Of a DNA stretch of 64,000 nt, positions 22,389-32,394 are shown piece after piece; the stretch's first letter is position 1; each line of letters begins with the position of its first letter. The position numbers and the translations under genes were made by a program. The notes beneath the pieces are model-generated. The model was not told where the DNA came from. It made no database searches and worked only from the letters and a program-made list of their open reading frames with translations. The DNA is taken from contig NZ_JASPJX010000009.1 in NCBI RefSeq assembly GCF_030232585.1, forward strand, positions 48,843 to 112,842, written 5' to 3'. Source of the stretch: Corynebacterium sp. MSK008. GTDB taxonomy: Bacteria > Actinomycetota > Actinomycetes > Mycobacteriales > Mycobacteriaceae.

Positions 22389-25300
22389 CCCTGCCGCTCC
22401 TCGCTTTCTCTTGCAATATCTTCATCGGGCATGCCGGTGCCCGCGCCTCCGAGCATTGTCTCGAGCTGGTCGAGATCCGGCAAAGCGCGCGGCGCGAACG
22501 TCTCGCCGGTGCGCACGTAGAAAAATACCGCCCGCACCGGCTTGCCGTCACCTGCGATTCGGCGCCACGCCTCACGGTAGACCGCAAGCTGCAGCTGGGC
22601 CGATTCCATCGCGTCGCGGCCTGGCTTCTCACCGGTTTTCCAGTCCACCACGACCCAGCCGTCGGCGTCGGCGAACACGGCGTCCATGCGCCCGCGCACG
22701 ACCGAATCGCCCAGTGCCAGCTCGAAGGGATGCTCGACGTACTCGGGCGTGCGCCCGGCCCACTCGCTGGCCTCAAAATTTCGTTTGAGCCGCTCCAGGA
22801 CAGCGCGGTCCACCTCTGCCTCGTCATTGCCCGGCAACTCGTCTTCCGTGAGCAGCGGGCGCGCACCGTAAAACTGCTCCAGCCACTCGTGGAACGCGGT
22901 GCCGCGCTTGGCGTAGGTGTTCGGCTTGAACGGCACGGGGCGGCGGGCGCGGCGGGCGAACTGCTCCGGGTCAGCCTTCAACGCAACCACGTCGGAGGCG
23001 GTGAGCTCGCCCGGCATGACCACGGGCACGTCCGCGGCCTGGGCAGCGTCGTGCTCCTCAATCAAGGCTGTGGCGTCGCGCTCCCAAAGCGAGAACAGCT
23101 CGCCCTCGACGTAGTCCGGCAGCGTGTCCATGGCGGCGCGAACCGCTTCGGCAGCCGCGATGTCGTGCGGCGTGGGCGCGTAGTGGGGCCAGCGGCCGGA
23201 TTCCGACACGGCTGCCTCCTGCGCGATATCTTCCGTGTCTTCCTCGGGTGCGGTGCCGTCGTCCCAGACCACCACGCACTCCTCGGGCACCCGCTCGCGC
23301 ATGGCGGAGAAGTGCTCGTAAGGCTCCGCCTCCCGCGCAACACCCTCGCGGCGGCGCGAGCCGGTGACGATGAGTTTCTTCCCGGAGCGGGTCACGGCGA
23401 CGTAGAACAACCGAGCGGCCTCCTCGGCCAGATCCCCGGCGACCTCCTTGAGCCAGGCCTTGCCCGCTTTTTCGAAGTCTGAGCGGTTCTCCACGTCCGC
23501 GAATACCGGGTAGACGTCCGGGTCGCCGAAGGTTTCCGGAGGCAGGAAGCGCGGGAAGGTGAGGAAGGTTTCCGTTTTGGACTTGTACGTCGCCGCGTCC
23601 GCGTGCAGCACCGCCACGGTGTCCCACTCCAGGCCCTTGGCCTTATGCGCGGTGAGGATCTGCACCCGGTCCTCCTTTACCGCCACCGCGCCTGGAGCCA
23701 AGCCGTCCTCGAAGCTGCGGGCGAGCTCGAAAAAGTGCAGCAGCCCGTCCAAGCTCGCGCCCGGGTATGCAGCGACTTCCTCGAGCAGCCGGTCCAGGTG
23801 CACGGCACCCGTGGCGGATCCGCGGGCGAGCACCTCGGTGCGGATGCCGAAGACGTGGATGATGTCGGCGAACAGGTCGCTTAAGCGCTTGCCCAGGCTG
23901 TGGGTGCGCAGCCAGCGCAGCTTCGCCGCAGTACCCCGCATGCGCGCAAGGCCTTCCTCGCTGTAGCGCTCCGGCTCACCCAGGTCCGCCAAAGCGTCCG
24001 TGAGCCCTTCGGGTTTGTCGGAGCTGGCGGAGATCTCCTCGGCGCGGGCCACCAGCTCCTCCAGCTGGGCGTGCAGGTGCTCCGCCGCGTCCGCCGGGGT
24101 GACCTCCGGCGGGGTGTCAATGCCCGAGCCGTGCAGGTTGTTTGCGCGCGACGCCAGCGCCTGCAGGTCCGCCAGGCCCAGGCCCACGGCAGGTCCGCCG
24201 AGGACGCGCAGCGCAGCGGCGGTGTCATCCGGGCGCACCAGCATCGTGGCGATGGCGACGGTGTCGGCGACCTCCGGGACGTCGAGAAGCCCGGCAAGGC
24301 CCACAATTTCGTAGGGCACCCCCCGCTCCTCCAGTGCCGCAGCTAAAAGCGGCGAGTGGCGGTTCTTGCGCACCAGCGCGGCCGCGGAAAGCGCGCGCCC
24401 TTCCTGCGCTGCCGCCTGGTATTCCTGCGCGAGCGCGTCTGCCACGTAGGCGATCTCCGCCTCTTGGTCCGGGAAGAATCCCAGGGTCACATCGCCGGCA
24501 TCCGCGGCCGGCCGCGCCTGCAGCGCAGCTACCGCCCTGTCCTCGGCAGTGCCCAGCACCGCGTCGGAAACGCCGTTGGCCAGATCCAGCACCTCGGGCG
24601 GGTTACGCCAGGAGGTGGTCAGCTGCTTCTTCGGCGCCGGGCCTTCCGGTGACGGGAAATCTTCCACGAACGCAGCCAGGTTGGCGGCGGTCGCGCCGCG
24701 CCAGCCGTAGATCGCCTGCATCGGATCGCCCACTGCGGTCACCGTCAGCGACGGGTTCGCGCACTCACCGAACAGGCTGCGCAACAGCACGCGCTGCGCG
24801 TGCGAGGTGTCCTGGTACTCGTCCAGCATGACCACGCGGTAGCGGGAACGCTGCGACTCCCCCACCGTCGCGTGGTCGCGCGCCAGCTTCGCTGCCACGG
24901 ACATCTGCTCGTTGAACGTGACCACGCCGCGGCGCCGCAGCTCCGCCGCCAGCTCCTCCACCAGCGGCAGCATGTTCACGCGCATTTCCTGCTTGGAGCG
25001 CCAGTTCGTGAGCACTTTGGTGAACTCCACACGGGCGCGCGGGGCCATGGGGTATGACTCGGTTTCTGCCAGGAAGTCGTGCGCGTGCCCGCGCACCCAC
25101 TCGGGCGAGGCCAGCTCGTTGCCCATCGCGGTGGTCAACGCGAGCAGGTCCTCCACCACTGTGGACAGCGACGGGTTGGAGCCCAGTTCCGTGATCAGCC
25201 CGCCGGAGTAGTTGACCACAACATCGGTGGCAATGGCGTGCAGCTCCGCGTCGGTGATCAGACGTGCGTCCGGCTCCACCGGCACCAGCAGGCCGTATTC

Positions 25301-25696
25301 GCGGATCAGCTCGCCGGCGTACGAGTCGTAGGTGGACACCGAAGGCGCGATCACCTCCAGGTTTTTTGCCAGCTCACCGGACGGGTCCAGACGCCGCACC
25401 AAGTCGGTGTTGGCCGCGAGTGAGCCCAGACGGTCCCGGATGCGTTTGCCCATCTCCTGGGCGGCCTTGCGAGTAAACGTCAGGCCTAAGACTTCATCCG
25501 GCCGGGCGTATCCGTTGGCCACCAGCCACACCACGCGCGCGGCCATGGTTTCGGTTTTGCCCGCACCTGCGCCGGCAACCACCAACAGCGGGCCGGGCTC
25601 CGCGCCGATCACGGCGGCTTGCTGGTCTGTCGGCGGGTACTGCTGGCCCAGGTAGCGCGACAGCAGCACGGGAGACATCGGGCTGGGGTTAGACAT
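22385..25696 (-). CDS. adnB: AdnB helicase-nuclease subunit
   Basis: A 1103-residue subunit of the AdnAB end-resection motor. Walker A is VAGAGAGKTETMAAR near residue 43, motif II VVMLDEYQDTSHAQRVL near 290, motif VI RLFYVAVTRSGKKLIVTGS near 775. The C-terminus has a RecB-type nuclease with WVVVDWKTGEKPG (catalytic Asp and Lys) near 1040. Both motor and nuclease sites look intact. It overlaps adnA by 8 bp and the channel gene by 4 bp. Matches Rv3201c. Confidence 0.94.
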   Translation of the reverse strand: MSNPSPMSPVLLSRYLGQQYPPTDQQAAVIGAEPGPLLVVAGAGAGKTETMAARVVWLVANGYARPDEVLGLTFTRKAAQEMGKRIRDRLGSLAANTDLVRRLDPSGELAKNLEVIAPSVSTYDSYAGELIREYGLLVPVEPDARLITDAELHAIATDVVVNYSGGLITELGSNPSLSTVVEDLLALTTAMGNELASPEWVRGHAHDFLAETESYPMAPRARVEFTKVLTNWRSKQEMRVNMLPLVEELAAELRRRGVVTFNEQMSVAAKLARDHATVGESQRSRYRVVMLDEYQDTSHAQRVLLRSLFGECANPSLTVTAVGDPMQAIYGWRGATAANLAAFVEDFPSPEGPAPKKQLTTSWRNPPEVLDLANGVSDAVLGTAEDRAVAALQARPAADAGDVTLGFFPDQEAEIAYVADALAQEYQAAAQEGRALSAAALVRKNRHSPLLAAALEERGVPYEIVGLAGLLDVPEVADTVAIATMLVRPDDTAAALRVLGGPAVGLGLADLQALASRANNLHGSGIDTPPEVTPADAAEHLHAQLEELVARAEEISASSDKPEGLTDALADLGEPERYSEEGLARMRGTAAKLRWLRTHSLGKRLSDLFADIIHVFGIRTEVLARGSATGAVHLDRLLEEVAAYPGASLDGLLHFFELARSFEDGLAPGAVAVKEDRVQILTAHKAKGLEWDTVAVLHADAATYKSKTETFLTFPRFLPPETFGDPDVYPVFADVENRSDFEKAGKAWLKEVAGDLAEEAARLFYVAVTRSGKKLIVTGSRRREGVAREAEPYEHFSAMRERVPEECVVVWDDGTAPEEDTEDIAQEAAVSESGRWPHYAPTPHDIAAAEAVRAAMDTLPDYVEGELFSLWERDATALIEEHDAAQAADVPVVMPGELTASDVVALKADPEQFARRARRPVPFKPNTYAKRGTAFHEWLEQFYGARPLLTEDELPGNDEAEVDRAVLERLKRNFEASEWAGRTPEYVEHPFELALGDSVVRGRMDAVFADADGWVVVDWKTGEKPGRDAMESAQLQLAVYREAWRRIAGDGKPVRAVFFYVRTGETFAPRALPDLDQLETMLGGAGTGMPDEDIARESEERQG

Positions 25697-28600
25697 GGTG
25701 GATCGTCGCTCCTTCCGGCTGGACTGGGCACAGCGCTCGCACAGCGCAACGGTCGCACTGCGGGCCGACCACGGCGAGCAGCGTCGGTCCTGCGGTTTCC
25801 TCGGGCAGCCCGTCGAGCGCGGCGGCGAGCGCGTCCAGCTCTTCCGCGGTTTTCGCCGCCTGCTCGCGGGTGCTCAGCGTGGTCTTGTTGGCGTTCGGGT
25901 ACACCAGCACCGCCCCGCCCACCGAAAGCGCATGAGCGCCGTCGCGGGCGGTGACCACCTTGCCGCCGGCGAGCTCGCCGTGCGCCAGCGCCAGCTGGTA
26001 GGTGGCTAGCTGGGGGTTGTCCGCAGTGGCGTCGACGGTCGGCGGGTACGCGCCCGTTTTCAGGTCCACGATGTGCACCGCACCGCTACTGTCGCGCTCG
26101 AGGCGGTCCAACCTGCCGCGGATGCGCACGTTGTCGCTGACCTGGACGTTCACATCCGCTTCCACGGCAACCTGCTCAAATGCCCCGCGGCTGGCCTGCA
26201 GCCAGCCGTGGGTGCGCTCCAGCATGGCCTGAAAGTCCGCGATGTCGCGCTCGACCTTCCACTCCGGGGCATTATCCGCCGCCCGGCGCGCCGCCACGGT
26301 CGCATCCAGCGCCTCGGTGTCGTCCATGCCGTTACCGAGCGCTTCGAAGTAGGCGTGCGCCATGGAGCCGTAAATCATGTCCAGGGTTTCGTCCAGGCCG
26401 GACATCCGCTCCAGCACGGCCTGCATGGGGCATGCCAGCAACTTTTCCACCCGCGACGGGGACAGCGCCGGCGAGACATCGAGCGGTTCGCTTGTGGACG
26501 GCTCCGTGGTCGTCCACCACTGCTCCGGGTCCGCGCCCAGCACGCCGGCGGCCGCCAAGCGCGCGAGTTGGCGCGACGCCTGGCTGCACTGAGCCTCGGT
26601 GGATGCAGGGTCCACCAGCACGCGGCGGAACTCGGCGATCAGGTCATCGTGCGCGAGCACGCGCACCACCGCGCTGTCGACCTCGGCCCCAACAGCAGGC
26701 TGTGCAGCGATCCGGGCGGCGTCCGCAGACGTGCCCGCAATGCGAACCGAGCGCGGCTGCACGTCAAAGTCCCGGCAGAACTCCTCCACGAACCTGGAGC
26801 GCTGCTCCACTTCCTCTCCGTCGTCGCTTTCCACGGCGGTGACCAGCAGCTGCTCCGTGGCGCGGCTGGTCGCCACCGTGAACAGGCGACGCTCCTCCAC
26901 CAACCGTTCGTTGATGTGGGAGACGGGCACACCGGGATCGACGTCTTTGTCGATGAGATCCACCAGGTCTTCCTGGCGGAACAGCGACCCGGTCTCCCCC
27001 AGGCTCGGCCACGTCAGCTCCTGCACGCCCGCCACGACCACGCGGCGGAACTCGCGGCCCACCGCGCCGTGGGCGGTAAGCAGAGCGGCTGCGTCCGGGG
27101 TGGCGTTGCGGCGGTCGCGCACGCCGGTGGGCAGCTCCTGCTCGGTGATCGAAGCGACGAAGGATTCGATGCCCGCGCTGGGTCTACGTTCCGTGTGGTC
27201 GCCGGCGGCGTCGAACAGCGCCATCACGGCGTCGAGGTCCCTGTCCGCCTGCGAACCAGTCGCCCCGCCTCGCAGCGCAGACGCCAGCAGCCGGTTGGAC
27301 AAGCCAGTGGCGTGCCAGAGCGCCCACAGCACTTCCTCCACCGTGCCGCCGTCCGCAAGCACACTGCGCCCGGCGTCGAGCACGTCGCGCACGCGGTGCA
27401 AGATGTCCAGTTCGCGGTCCGTGAGCACGGTGCCGAAGTCCGGCAGCCCAACCGGGGTGGCCAAAAGCTCGCGCAGGCTTTCCTCCGCGCGGGTCTCTGG
27501 CGACCAACGGCGCAGGCCGCGCAACAGCCTGCGCAGTGTGACCGGGTCCGCACCGCCAACGGGACTCAGCAGCAGGTCGCGCCACTCGGTGGCCGAAAGT
27601 TCCTCGTACAGCGCGCGCACGCCGAGCAGCAGCGCGGAGACGATGCGCTGCTCCCCCAGAACCAGGTCAGTGGGGTTGAGCGAAACTGGGACCCCGGCGC
27701 GCAGCAGCGCGCGCCGCATCGGCTCCAGAAGCGGCGTGGAGCGCACCACCACCGCCATGTCGCGGTACGCCACGCCCTCTTCCAGGTGTGCGCGGCGCAG
27801 CGTGTCCGCCACCAGGGACAGCTCCGCCGCGCTGGAATCTGCAATCGCCGCGGACCTCGCAGGCGTCCTGCGGGTGGCGCCGAGGTCAATCACCTCGTGG
27901 TCCAACCCGCCCAAGTCCTTAAAGAATGCCGGGGACGCGCCGCGGAAGTGGAACACGGATTGCTCCAGATCCCCGCCGACGACCCCGAGGTCCGCCTGCT
28001 CCAGCAGCCGTTGCACCAGCGCCGCGGATGCCGGCGCCAGGTGCTGCGCGTCGTCCACGATCACGGTGTGCCACGTGCGCGGCAGCTCCACCTCGAGGGC
28101 GGCGGCAATCAGCTCGGAGGCCGACAGGCGGTGCGCACCGGACAGCGCCATCACCTGCTGGTATTCGAGCAAGAAATCGCCCGAGGCGGACCAGATGCCA
28201 ATGTCGTGGCGTTGCCCCAGCTCCACCAGGTCCTCCGGGCCCAGACCACGCTCAATGGCACGCAGCAAAAAGTCCCTCAACTGCCGCGCGAAACCAACCA
28301 TGGGAAGTGCCGGGCGCAGCTCCGCGGGCCACGTGCCGCCGCCGTCTTCGGCGTGTCCCTGCAGCAGCTGGCGGATCACCGCGTCCTGCTCCGCGCCGGA
28401 GATCAACCGCAGTTCTTCGTCCGTCTGCTGGCGCACCAGCGCGAACGCGAGCGAGTGCACCGAGCGCACCACCGGTTCGTCCGAGACAAAGCCGGAGGCT
28501 GCCAGTGTGTCCGCCAGCTCCGCGCGCAGCCTCGCGCCGGTCTCCTTGGAATCTGTGAGCACCAACACCCCGCCCGGGCCGTGTTCAGCTTTGCTGTCTG

Positions 28601-28823
28601 CGCGCCTGCGCATCGCGGCTGCGGCGGTGTCAAGCAGAAAGCTCGACACCCCGGAGCCTGGCTCGCCTGTGACTTTGTACAGGCCTTCTTGAGGCAGCTC
28701 TACCGGCCATTCACGCTGCGTGTTCGGACGCGTGCGCGGCACGAGGTAAGCCTTCGGCTCGAGTACCGTCGGGGGCACGGGTGAGGGTCTGGTGGAAGTC
28801 ATGGCGTTGATTGTGTCACTCAC
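25689..28823 (-). CDS. adnA: AdnA helicase-nuclease subunit (degenerate motor)
   Basis: A 1044-residue partner of AdnB. The C-terminal nuclease is intact by eye: VHIVDLKTGAYPP near residue 950 and the Cys cluster QCDRCAVRALCPVQ near 1025, as expected for an iron-sulfur-linked RecB-type nuclease. The motor is not: the P-loop reads VTGEPGSGVSSFL (residues about 51-63) with Val in place of the catalytic Lys, and motif II is VIVDDAQHLAP rather than DExQ. AdnB is known to be the main motor in the mycobacterial complex, which fits. It overlaps the TIGR02569 gene by 4 bp. Confidence 0.93.
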   Translation of the reverse strand: MSDTINAMTSTRPSPVPPTVLEPKAYLVPRTRPNTQREWPVELPQEGLYKVTGEPGSGVSSFLLDTAAAAMRRRADSKAEHGPGGVLVLTDSKETGARLRAELADTLAASGFVSDEPVVRSVHSLAFALVRQQTDEELRLISGAEQDAVIRQLLQGHAEDGGGTWPAELRPALPMVGFARQLRDFLLRAIERGLGPEDLVELGQRHDIGIWSASGDFLLEYQQVMALSGAHRLSASELIAAALEVELPRTWHTVIVDDAQHLAPASAALVQRLLEQADLGVVGGDLEQSVFHFRGASPAFFKDLGGLDHEVIDLGATRRTPARSAAIADSSAAELSLVADTLRRAHLEEGVAYRDMAVVVRSTPLLEPMRRALLRAGVPVSLNPTDLVLGEQRIVSALLLGVRALYEELSATEWRDLLLSPVGGADPVTLRRLLRGLRRWSPETRAEESLRELLATPVGLPDFGTVLTDRELDILHRVRDVLDAGRSVLADGGTVEEVLWALWHATGLSNRLLASALRGGATGSQADRDLDAVMALFDAAGDHTERRPSAGIESFVASITEQELPTGVRDRRNATPDAAALLTAHGAVGREFRRVVVAGVQELTWPSLGETGSLFRQEDLVDLIDKDVDPGVPVSHINERLVEERRLFTVATSRATEQLLVTAVESDDGEEVEQRSRFVEEFCRDFDVQPRSVRIAGTSADAARIAAQPAVGAEVDSAVVRVLAHDDLIAEFRRVLVDPASTEAQCSQASRQLARLAAAGVLGADPEQWWTTTEPSTSEPLDVSPALSPSRVEKLLACPMQAVLERMSGLDETLDMIYGSMAHAYFEALGNGMDDTEALDATVAARRAADNAPEWKVERDIADFQAMLERTHGWLQASRGAFEQVAVEADVNVQVSDNVRIRGRLDRLERDSSGAVHIVDLKTGAYPPTVDATADNPQLATYQLALAHGELAGGKVVTARDGAHALSVGGAVLVYPNANKTTLSTREQAAKTAEELDALAAALDGLPEETAGPTLLAVVGPQCDRCAVRALCPVQPEGATIHHV

Positions 28824-29551
28824 TCCGACACGAGCGCCCGATCAACCCCCTCAGCTATCGAACGTATGTCCGAACCAGCCGTTCTCGCGCAGGCCACGCG
28901 GTATTCCAGCGCCCGCCGCGCGAGCTCCCGCAGCCCCGGCACGTGCGCCCACCGATCAAGCACGGCCACATCGCAGGCCTCAGCCAACAGCCCGTCCACA
29001 ACCACCAGCGCCGCAGTAAAACCGCGGGGGCGTTTGCTTGAAGACGGCACAAGGTCCGTCAACGTCGGCGCCATATCCCCAGAAAAGAGCAGGCAGGACG
29101 CAAAATCCATGTGCGCCACAACGTCATCTGCCTGCGGCGTGTAGTCGCGCCACACCGCGCGCTCTGCCGTCGCGAACGCGTCGCCGCGGTCCGCCGCCGG
29201 CGGTTCGACACCGGCCATCGCCTCGTCATAGTGCAGGGCGGCGGACACGGCTTCGTCGATACGCGCAAGCACCCGCCCCTCAACGAACTCGCTGGCCTTG
29301 AAACCGCCGACTACCAAGCGACCGTCGGTGGCGCGCACCGGACGGGAGACGGCAATGCCGGTGCCGAACTCCCCGGCATGATCGCGGGCCTTGCCGGACC
29401 ACGCCGCCGTATCGCTGGCCTCGGAGACCACCATCCTGCCGAAGCGGACACCGTTGTCCCACTCCGGCCCTACGGGCAGACCAGAGCGCCCGTCGAGCTG
29501 AAACGCGGATAACACGTGCCCGGGGATCTGCCGTGCTGTGCGCTCTGCCAC
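28820..29551 (-). CDS. TIGR02569 family protein
   Basis: A 243-residue actinobacterial conserved protein. It has family-like stretches SAFQLDGRSGLPVGPEWDNGVRFG (split here as SAFQLDGRSG and VGPEWDNGVRFG), VSRPVRATDGRLVVGGF and the aspartate-rich VVAHMDFASCLLFSG. Kinase-like aminoglycoside phosphotransferase folds contain similar elements, but I cannot assign a reaction. It overlaps adnA by 4 bp and is probably co-transcribed with it. Confidence 0.85.
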   Translation of the reverse strand: MAERTARQIPGHVLSAFQLDGRSGLPVGPEWDNGVRFGRMVVSEASDTAAWSGKARDHAGEFGTGIAVSRPVRATDGRLVVGGFKASEFVEGRVLARIDEAVSAALHYDEAMAGVEPPAADRGDAFATAERAVWRDYTPQADDVVAHMDFASCLLFSGDMAPTLTDLVPSSSKRPRGFTAALVVVDGLLAEACDVAVLDRWAHVPGLRELARRALEYRVACARTAGSDIRSIAEGVDRALVSE

Positions 29552-29561
29552 TTTCAGCCTC

Positions 29562-30728
29562 CTACAGCGCCGCTGGGCGCGGGTAGGGCCACGGGTTCGG
29601 CCGGCACGTGTCCGCGTTGTCCGGGTAATTGTCGTCCGGGCTCATCTCCCGCAGCTGCGCGTTGTTCAGGCTCAAGGTCTGCTGCATCATGATCGGCGCC
29701 AGCGCGTTCGACTCCGGGCACGGCACGTGCTCCGCAAAGCCCACGGCATGGCCCACCTCGTGGTTGATCAGGTATTGGCGGTAGCTGCCCAGATCACCCT
29801 GGAACGGGACGGCGCCGCGCACCCAACGCGACTCGTTGAGCAGCACCGTGTCCTCGCCCGTGATGCGGGTGCGGCAGCTGGTTTCGGTGCCAATCTGCAC
29901 CCCGCACAGCTCCGCGGTGGTGTCCAGGGAGGTCAGACGGATTTTCAGCGACGGGTTGTCGTCGGCGCTGACGTGCTCGAAGCGGAAACGCGGATCGTTA
30001 ATCCAACCACGCGGATCGCTCAGCGTCGCGTCAACCATGTGCGCGAACGCCTCGTCCCCGCCGTACCCGGAGGTGTCAATACCGTGCTCGACCTCCACAG
30101 CGAAGCGCACCACGATCTCGCTGCCGTCGCCCGCAATCATGCCCGGTGCGCCAACTTCGTAGAACGTGCCGGCGCCGGTGGTGGTGTACGGCCCGCCTGG
30201 CGGGAGATCGTGCGGATCAAACTGCCCTTCCGCGATCTTCGCCGGCTCCAGCGGCTTCACGCCGCCATCCGGGTCTGCCTCGCGCTGTGCGGGCGAGGAT
30301 GCCGCGGAGTGATCCTTCTCGGCAGAGGATCCGGTGGCGCCCACCGCGAGGTCCTCCGGGTTTTGGAACATGTTGATCAGCACAAAGACGGTGATCACGG
30401 CCAGCACGGGGATGGCGTAGGCACGCCACCCGTATTCCTGCGCAAACGCCGCGAGCTTGCTGTCCGCTGCTTCCGCGTGCGTGGCGCGGGATGTGGGCGC
30501 CCGCGAGGCGTCGAAAAGCTTCCCGCTCCTTTGAGAGCGACGCTCACGGGCAGGCTCGGCATCATCAGATTCAAGGTCCCAGCTATCAAACCAGTCCCCG
30601 AAATCGTCGTCGGCGGCGTCACGGGCACCGAATTCACCGTCGCTTAAACGGCGGTGTGCCTCGCGGTCGCTCCCGATAGAGCCACCACCGCGGGCATCCC
30701 GCTCATGTGCGCCGTGCCGTTGTGCCAT
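29562..30728 (-). CDS. DUF3152 membrane-anchored metalloprotease-like protein
   Basis: A 388-residue protein. A charged N-terminal cytoplasmic part (about residues 1-95) is followed by one membrane helix (AYAIPVLAVITVFVLINMF near 100-118) and an extracytoplasmic domain. That domain carries a zinc site INHEVGHAVGFAEHVPC near residue 330, HExxHxxGxxH. Corresponds to Rv3207c. Residues 10-40 are Gly/Asp/Arg-rich. Probably a secreted-side peptidase; substrate unknown. Confidence 0.85.
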   Translation of the reverse strand: MAQRHGAHERDARGGGSIGSDREAHRRLSDGEFGARDAADDDFGDWFDSWDLESDDAEPARERRSQRSGKLFDASRAPTSRATHAEAADSKLAAFAQEYGWRAYAIPVLAVITVFVLINMFQNPEDLAVGATGSSAEKDHSAASSPAQREADPDGGVKPLEPAKIAEGQFDPHDLPPGGPYTTTGAGTFYEVGAPGMIAGDGSEIVVRFAVEVEHGIDTSGYGGDEAFAHMVDATLSDPRGWINDPRFRFEHVSADDNPSLKIRLTSLDTTAELCGVQIGTETSCRTRITGEDTVLLNESRWVRGAVPFQGDLGSYRQYLINHEVGHAVGFAEHVPCPESNALAPIMMQQTLSLNNAQLREMSPDDNYPDNADTCRPNPWPYPRPAAL

Positions 30729-30739
30729 AAATGCGTAAT

Positions 30740-30976
30740 TTAGCGCATGAAGCCGACGGATCGGGCCGCGGCAGTACCCTGCTCCACGTACAGAATGCGG
30801 TCGGTGCGGATGAGGTAGACGCGACCTTTGTCGTCCTCCACCTTCAAGGTGGCCTGACCGCCGTCGATAGCCTGCTCAACGGTTGCGATGATGTCGTCTT
30901 GCCCCTCCGGCAGCTTGATCGTCAGCTCGCGGGGGCTGTCTGCAAGACCAATCTTGATGTCCATAGTGTCGCTCAC
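30740..30976 (-). CDS. DUF3107 protein
   Basis: A 78-residue conserved actinobacterial protein, similar to Rv3208A. Clear segments are MDIKIGLADSPRELTI, VEQAIDGGQATLKVEDD and the C-terminal IRTDRILYVEQGTA. Small beta-rich fold. Function unknown. It lies just upstream of, and co-directional with, the DUF3152 gene. Confidence 0.85.
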   Translation of the reverse strand: MSDTMDIKIGLADSPRELTIKLPEGQDDIIATVEQAIDGGQATLKVEDDKGRVYLIRTDRILYVEQGTAAARSVGFMR

Positions 30977-31056
30977 TGTCCTCCATGCTTGTTTCTATAG
31001 GCGACGGGCCTGATTGGGCCCGCACGCACGGTGTGCCCATTGTAACGACCTGTAGT

Positions 31057-31062
31057 TAAGAT
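31057..31062 (+). promoter_or_regulatory. -10 box of a leaderless transcript (DEAD-box helicase)
   Basis: TAAGAT ends 6 bp before the GTG at 31069. No ribosome site is present, so a leaderless mRNA starting at or near the G of GTG is likely. Confidence 0.5.
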
Positions 31063-31068
31063 GAACGC

Positions 31069-32394
31069 GTGCCCTATTCAGCTGAGAGTGAACGCAACCG
31101 CGCCTCAACTGGCGCCCCGGCCAGCAAGAAGTCGCTGCCGCCGACGTTTGCTCAGCTGGGCGTCGCCGCCGAAATCACGGATGCGCTGGCGCAGCGCGGC
31201 ATCGTTCGCCCCTTTTCCATCCAAGAACTGACTTTGCCCCGCGCGCTGGCGGGCCGGGACATCATCGGCCAAGCCCGCACCGGCATGGGCAAGACGTTCG
31301 GTTTCGGCGTGCCACTATTAGACCGTGTTTTTGACGACGCGGACATCGACGAGCTCGACGGCACCCCACGCGCGCTGGTAGTGGTACCCACCCGCGAGCT
31401 TGCCGTGCAGGTGGGCGACGATCTGGCCTTCGCCGCTTCCCAGACACCGGTGCGCGTGACCACGATCTACGGCGGCCGCCCGTACGAGGACCAGATCGCC
31501 GCACTGGAGGCGGGCATAGATGTTGTCGTCGGCACGCCCGGGCGCCTGATCGACCTGCACGAGCGCGGGGACCTCACCCTTTCCTCCGTTGCGATTCTGG
31601 TGCTCGATGAGGCGGACGAGATGCTGGACATGGGCTTTCTTCCCGACATTGAAAAGCTTTGGGCGGCAGTGCGCGAGGACGCGCAGACGATGCTGTTTTC
31701 CGCCACCATGCCGGGCCCGATTCTCACGCTGGCGCGCGCGAAGATGGATAAGCCGGTGCACATCCGCGCCGAGTCCGCCGACGCGCCGCGCACCCACGAC
31801 ACCACCCGCCAGGTGGCGCTGAAGTCCCACCGCATGGACAAGCCCGAGGTGGTCGCGCGCATCCTTCAGGCCCGCGGCCGAGGGCGCACCATCATTTTCG
31901 CCCGCACGAAGCGCTCCGCCGCGGAGCTTGCGGAAGACCTCGCGCAACGCGGTTTTACCGTCGCCGCCGTCCACGGCGATCTTGGCCAGCGTGCGCGTGA
32001 GGCGGCGCTCGACGCTTTTCGACGCAGCTCGGCCGACATCCTCGTCGCCACCGACGTCGCCGCCCGCGGCATCGACGTCGAAGATGTCACCCACGTGATC
32101 AACTTCCAAACCCCGGATGATCCGATGACGTATGTGCACCGTATCGGCCGCACCGGCCGCGCCGGCAAGAAGGGCACTGCGGTCACGCTGGTGGGATACG
32201 ACGAGGTGCGCAAGTGGGAAGCGATTAACGACGAGCTTTCGCTCGGTGCCCGCGAGTTGCCCGAGTGGTTCTCCACTTCCCCGGAGCTGCGCGAGGCGCT
32301 AGATATCCCGGACTCGGCTACAGCACGAGTGGGGCGTCCGCGTAAAGTGCTCGGGGCACGCCCAGCACGAGCCTCAGGAAGGAACCGGCGATGA
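31069..32394 (+). CDS. DEAD-box ATP-dependent RNA helicase
   Basis: A 441-residue RhlE/CsdA-like RNA helicase. Motif Q FSIQELTLPRALAG, Walker A ARTGMGKTFGFG near residue 68, motif II VLDEADEMLDMGF near 180, SAT in LFSATMPG near 211 and motif VI HRIGRTGRAGKKG near 357. A short basic C-terminus follows. Corresponds to Rv3211. The start is a GTG with a -10 box 6 bp upstream. Its stop overlaps the next gene start (ATGA). Role in ribosome assembly or RNA turnover. Confidence 0.93.
   Translation: MPYSAESERNRASTGAPASKKSLPPTFAQLGVAAEITDALAQRGIVRPFSIQELTLPRALAGRDIIGQARTGMGKTFGFGVPLLDRVFDDADIDELDGTPRALVVVPTRELAVQVGDDLAFAASQTPVRVTTIYGGRPYEDQIAALEAGIDVVVGTPGRLIDLHERGDLTLSSVAILVLDEADEMLDMGFLPDIEKLWAAVREDAQTMLFSATMPGPILTLARAKMDKPVHIRAESADAPRTHDTTRQVALKSHRMDKPEVVARILQARGRGRTIIFARTKRSAAELAEDLAQRGFTVAAVHGDLGQRAREAALDAFRRSSADILVATDVAARGIDVEDVTHVINFQTPDDPMTYVHRIGRTGRAGKKGTAVTLVGYDEVRKWEAINDELSLGARELPEWFSTSPELREALDIPDSATARVGRPRKVLGARPARASGRNRR

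Noticed and set aside
26073..28784. A 903-codon plus-strand open frame
   Set aside because: It mirrors adnA; composition (Arg/His/Gln) shows a shadow frame.
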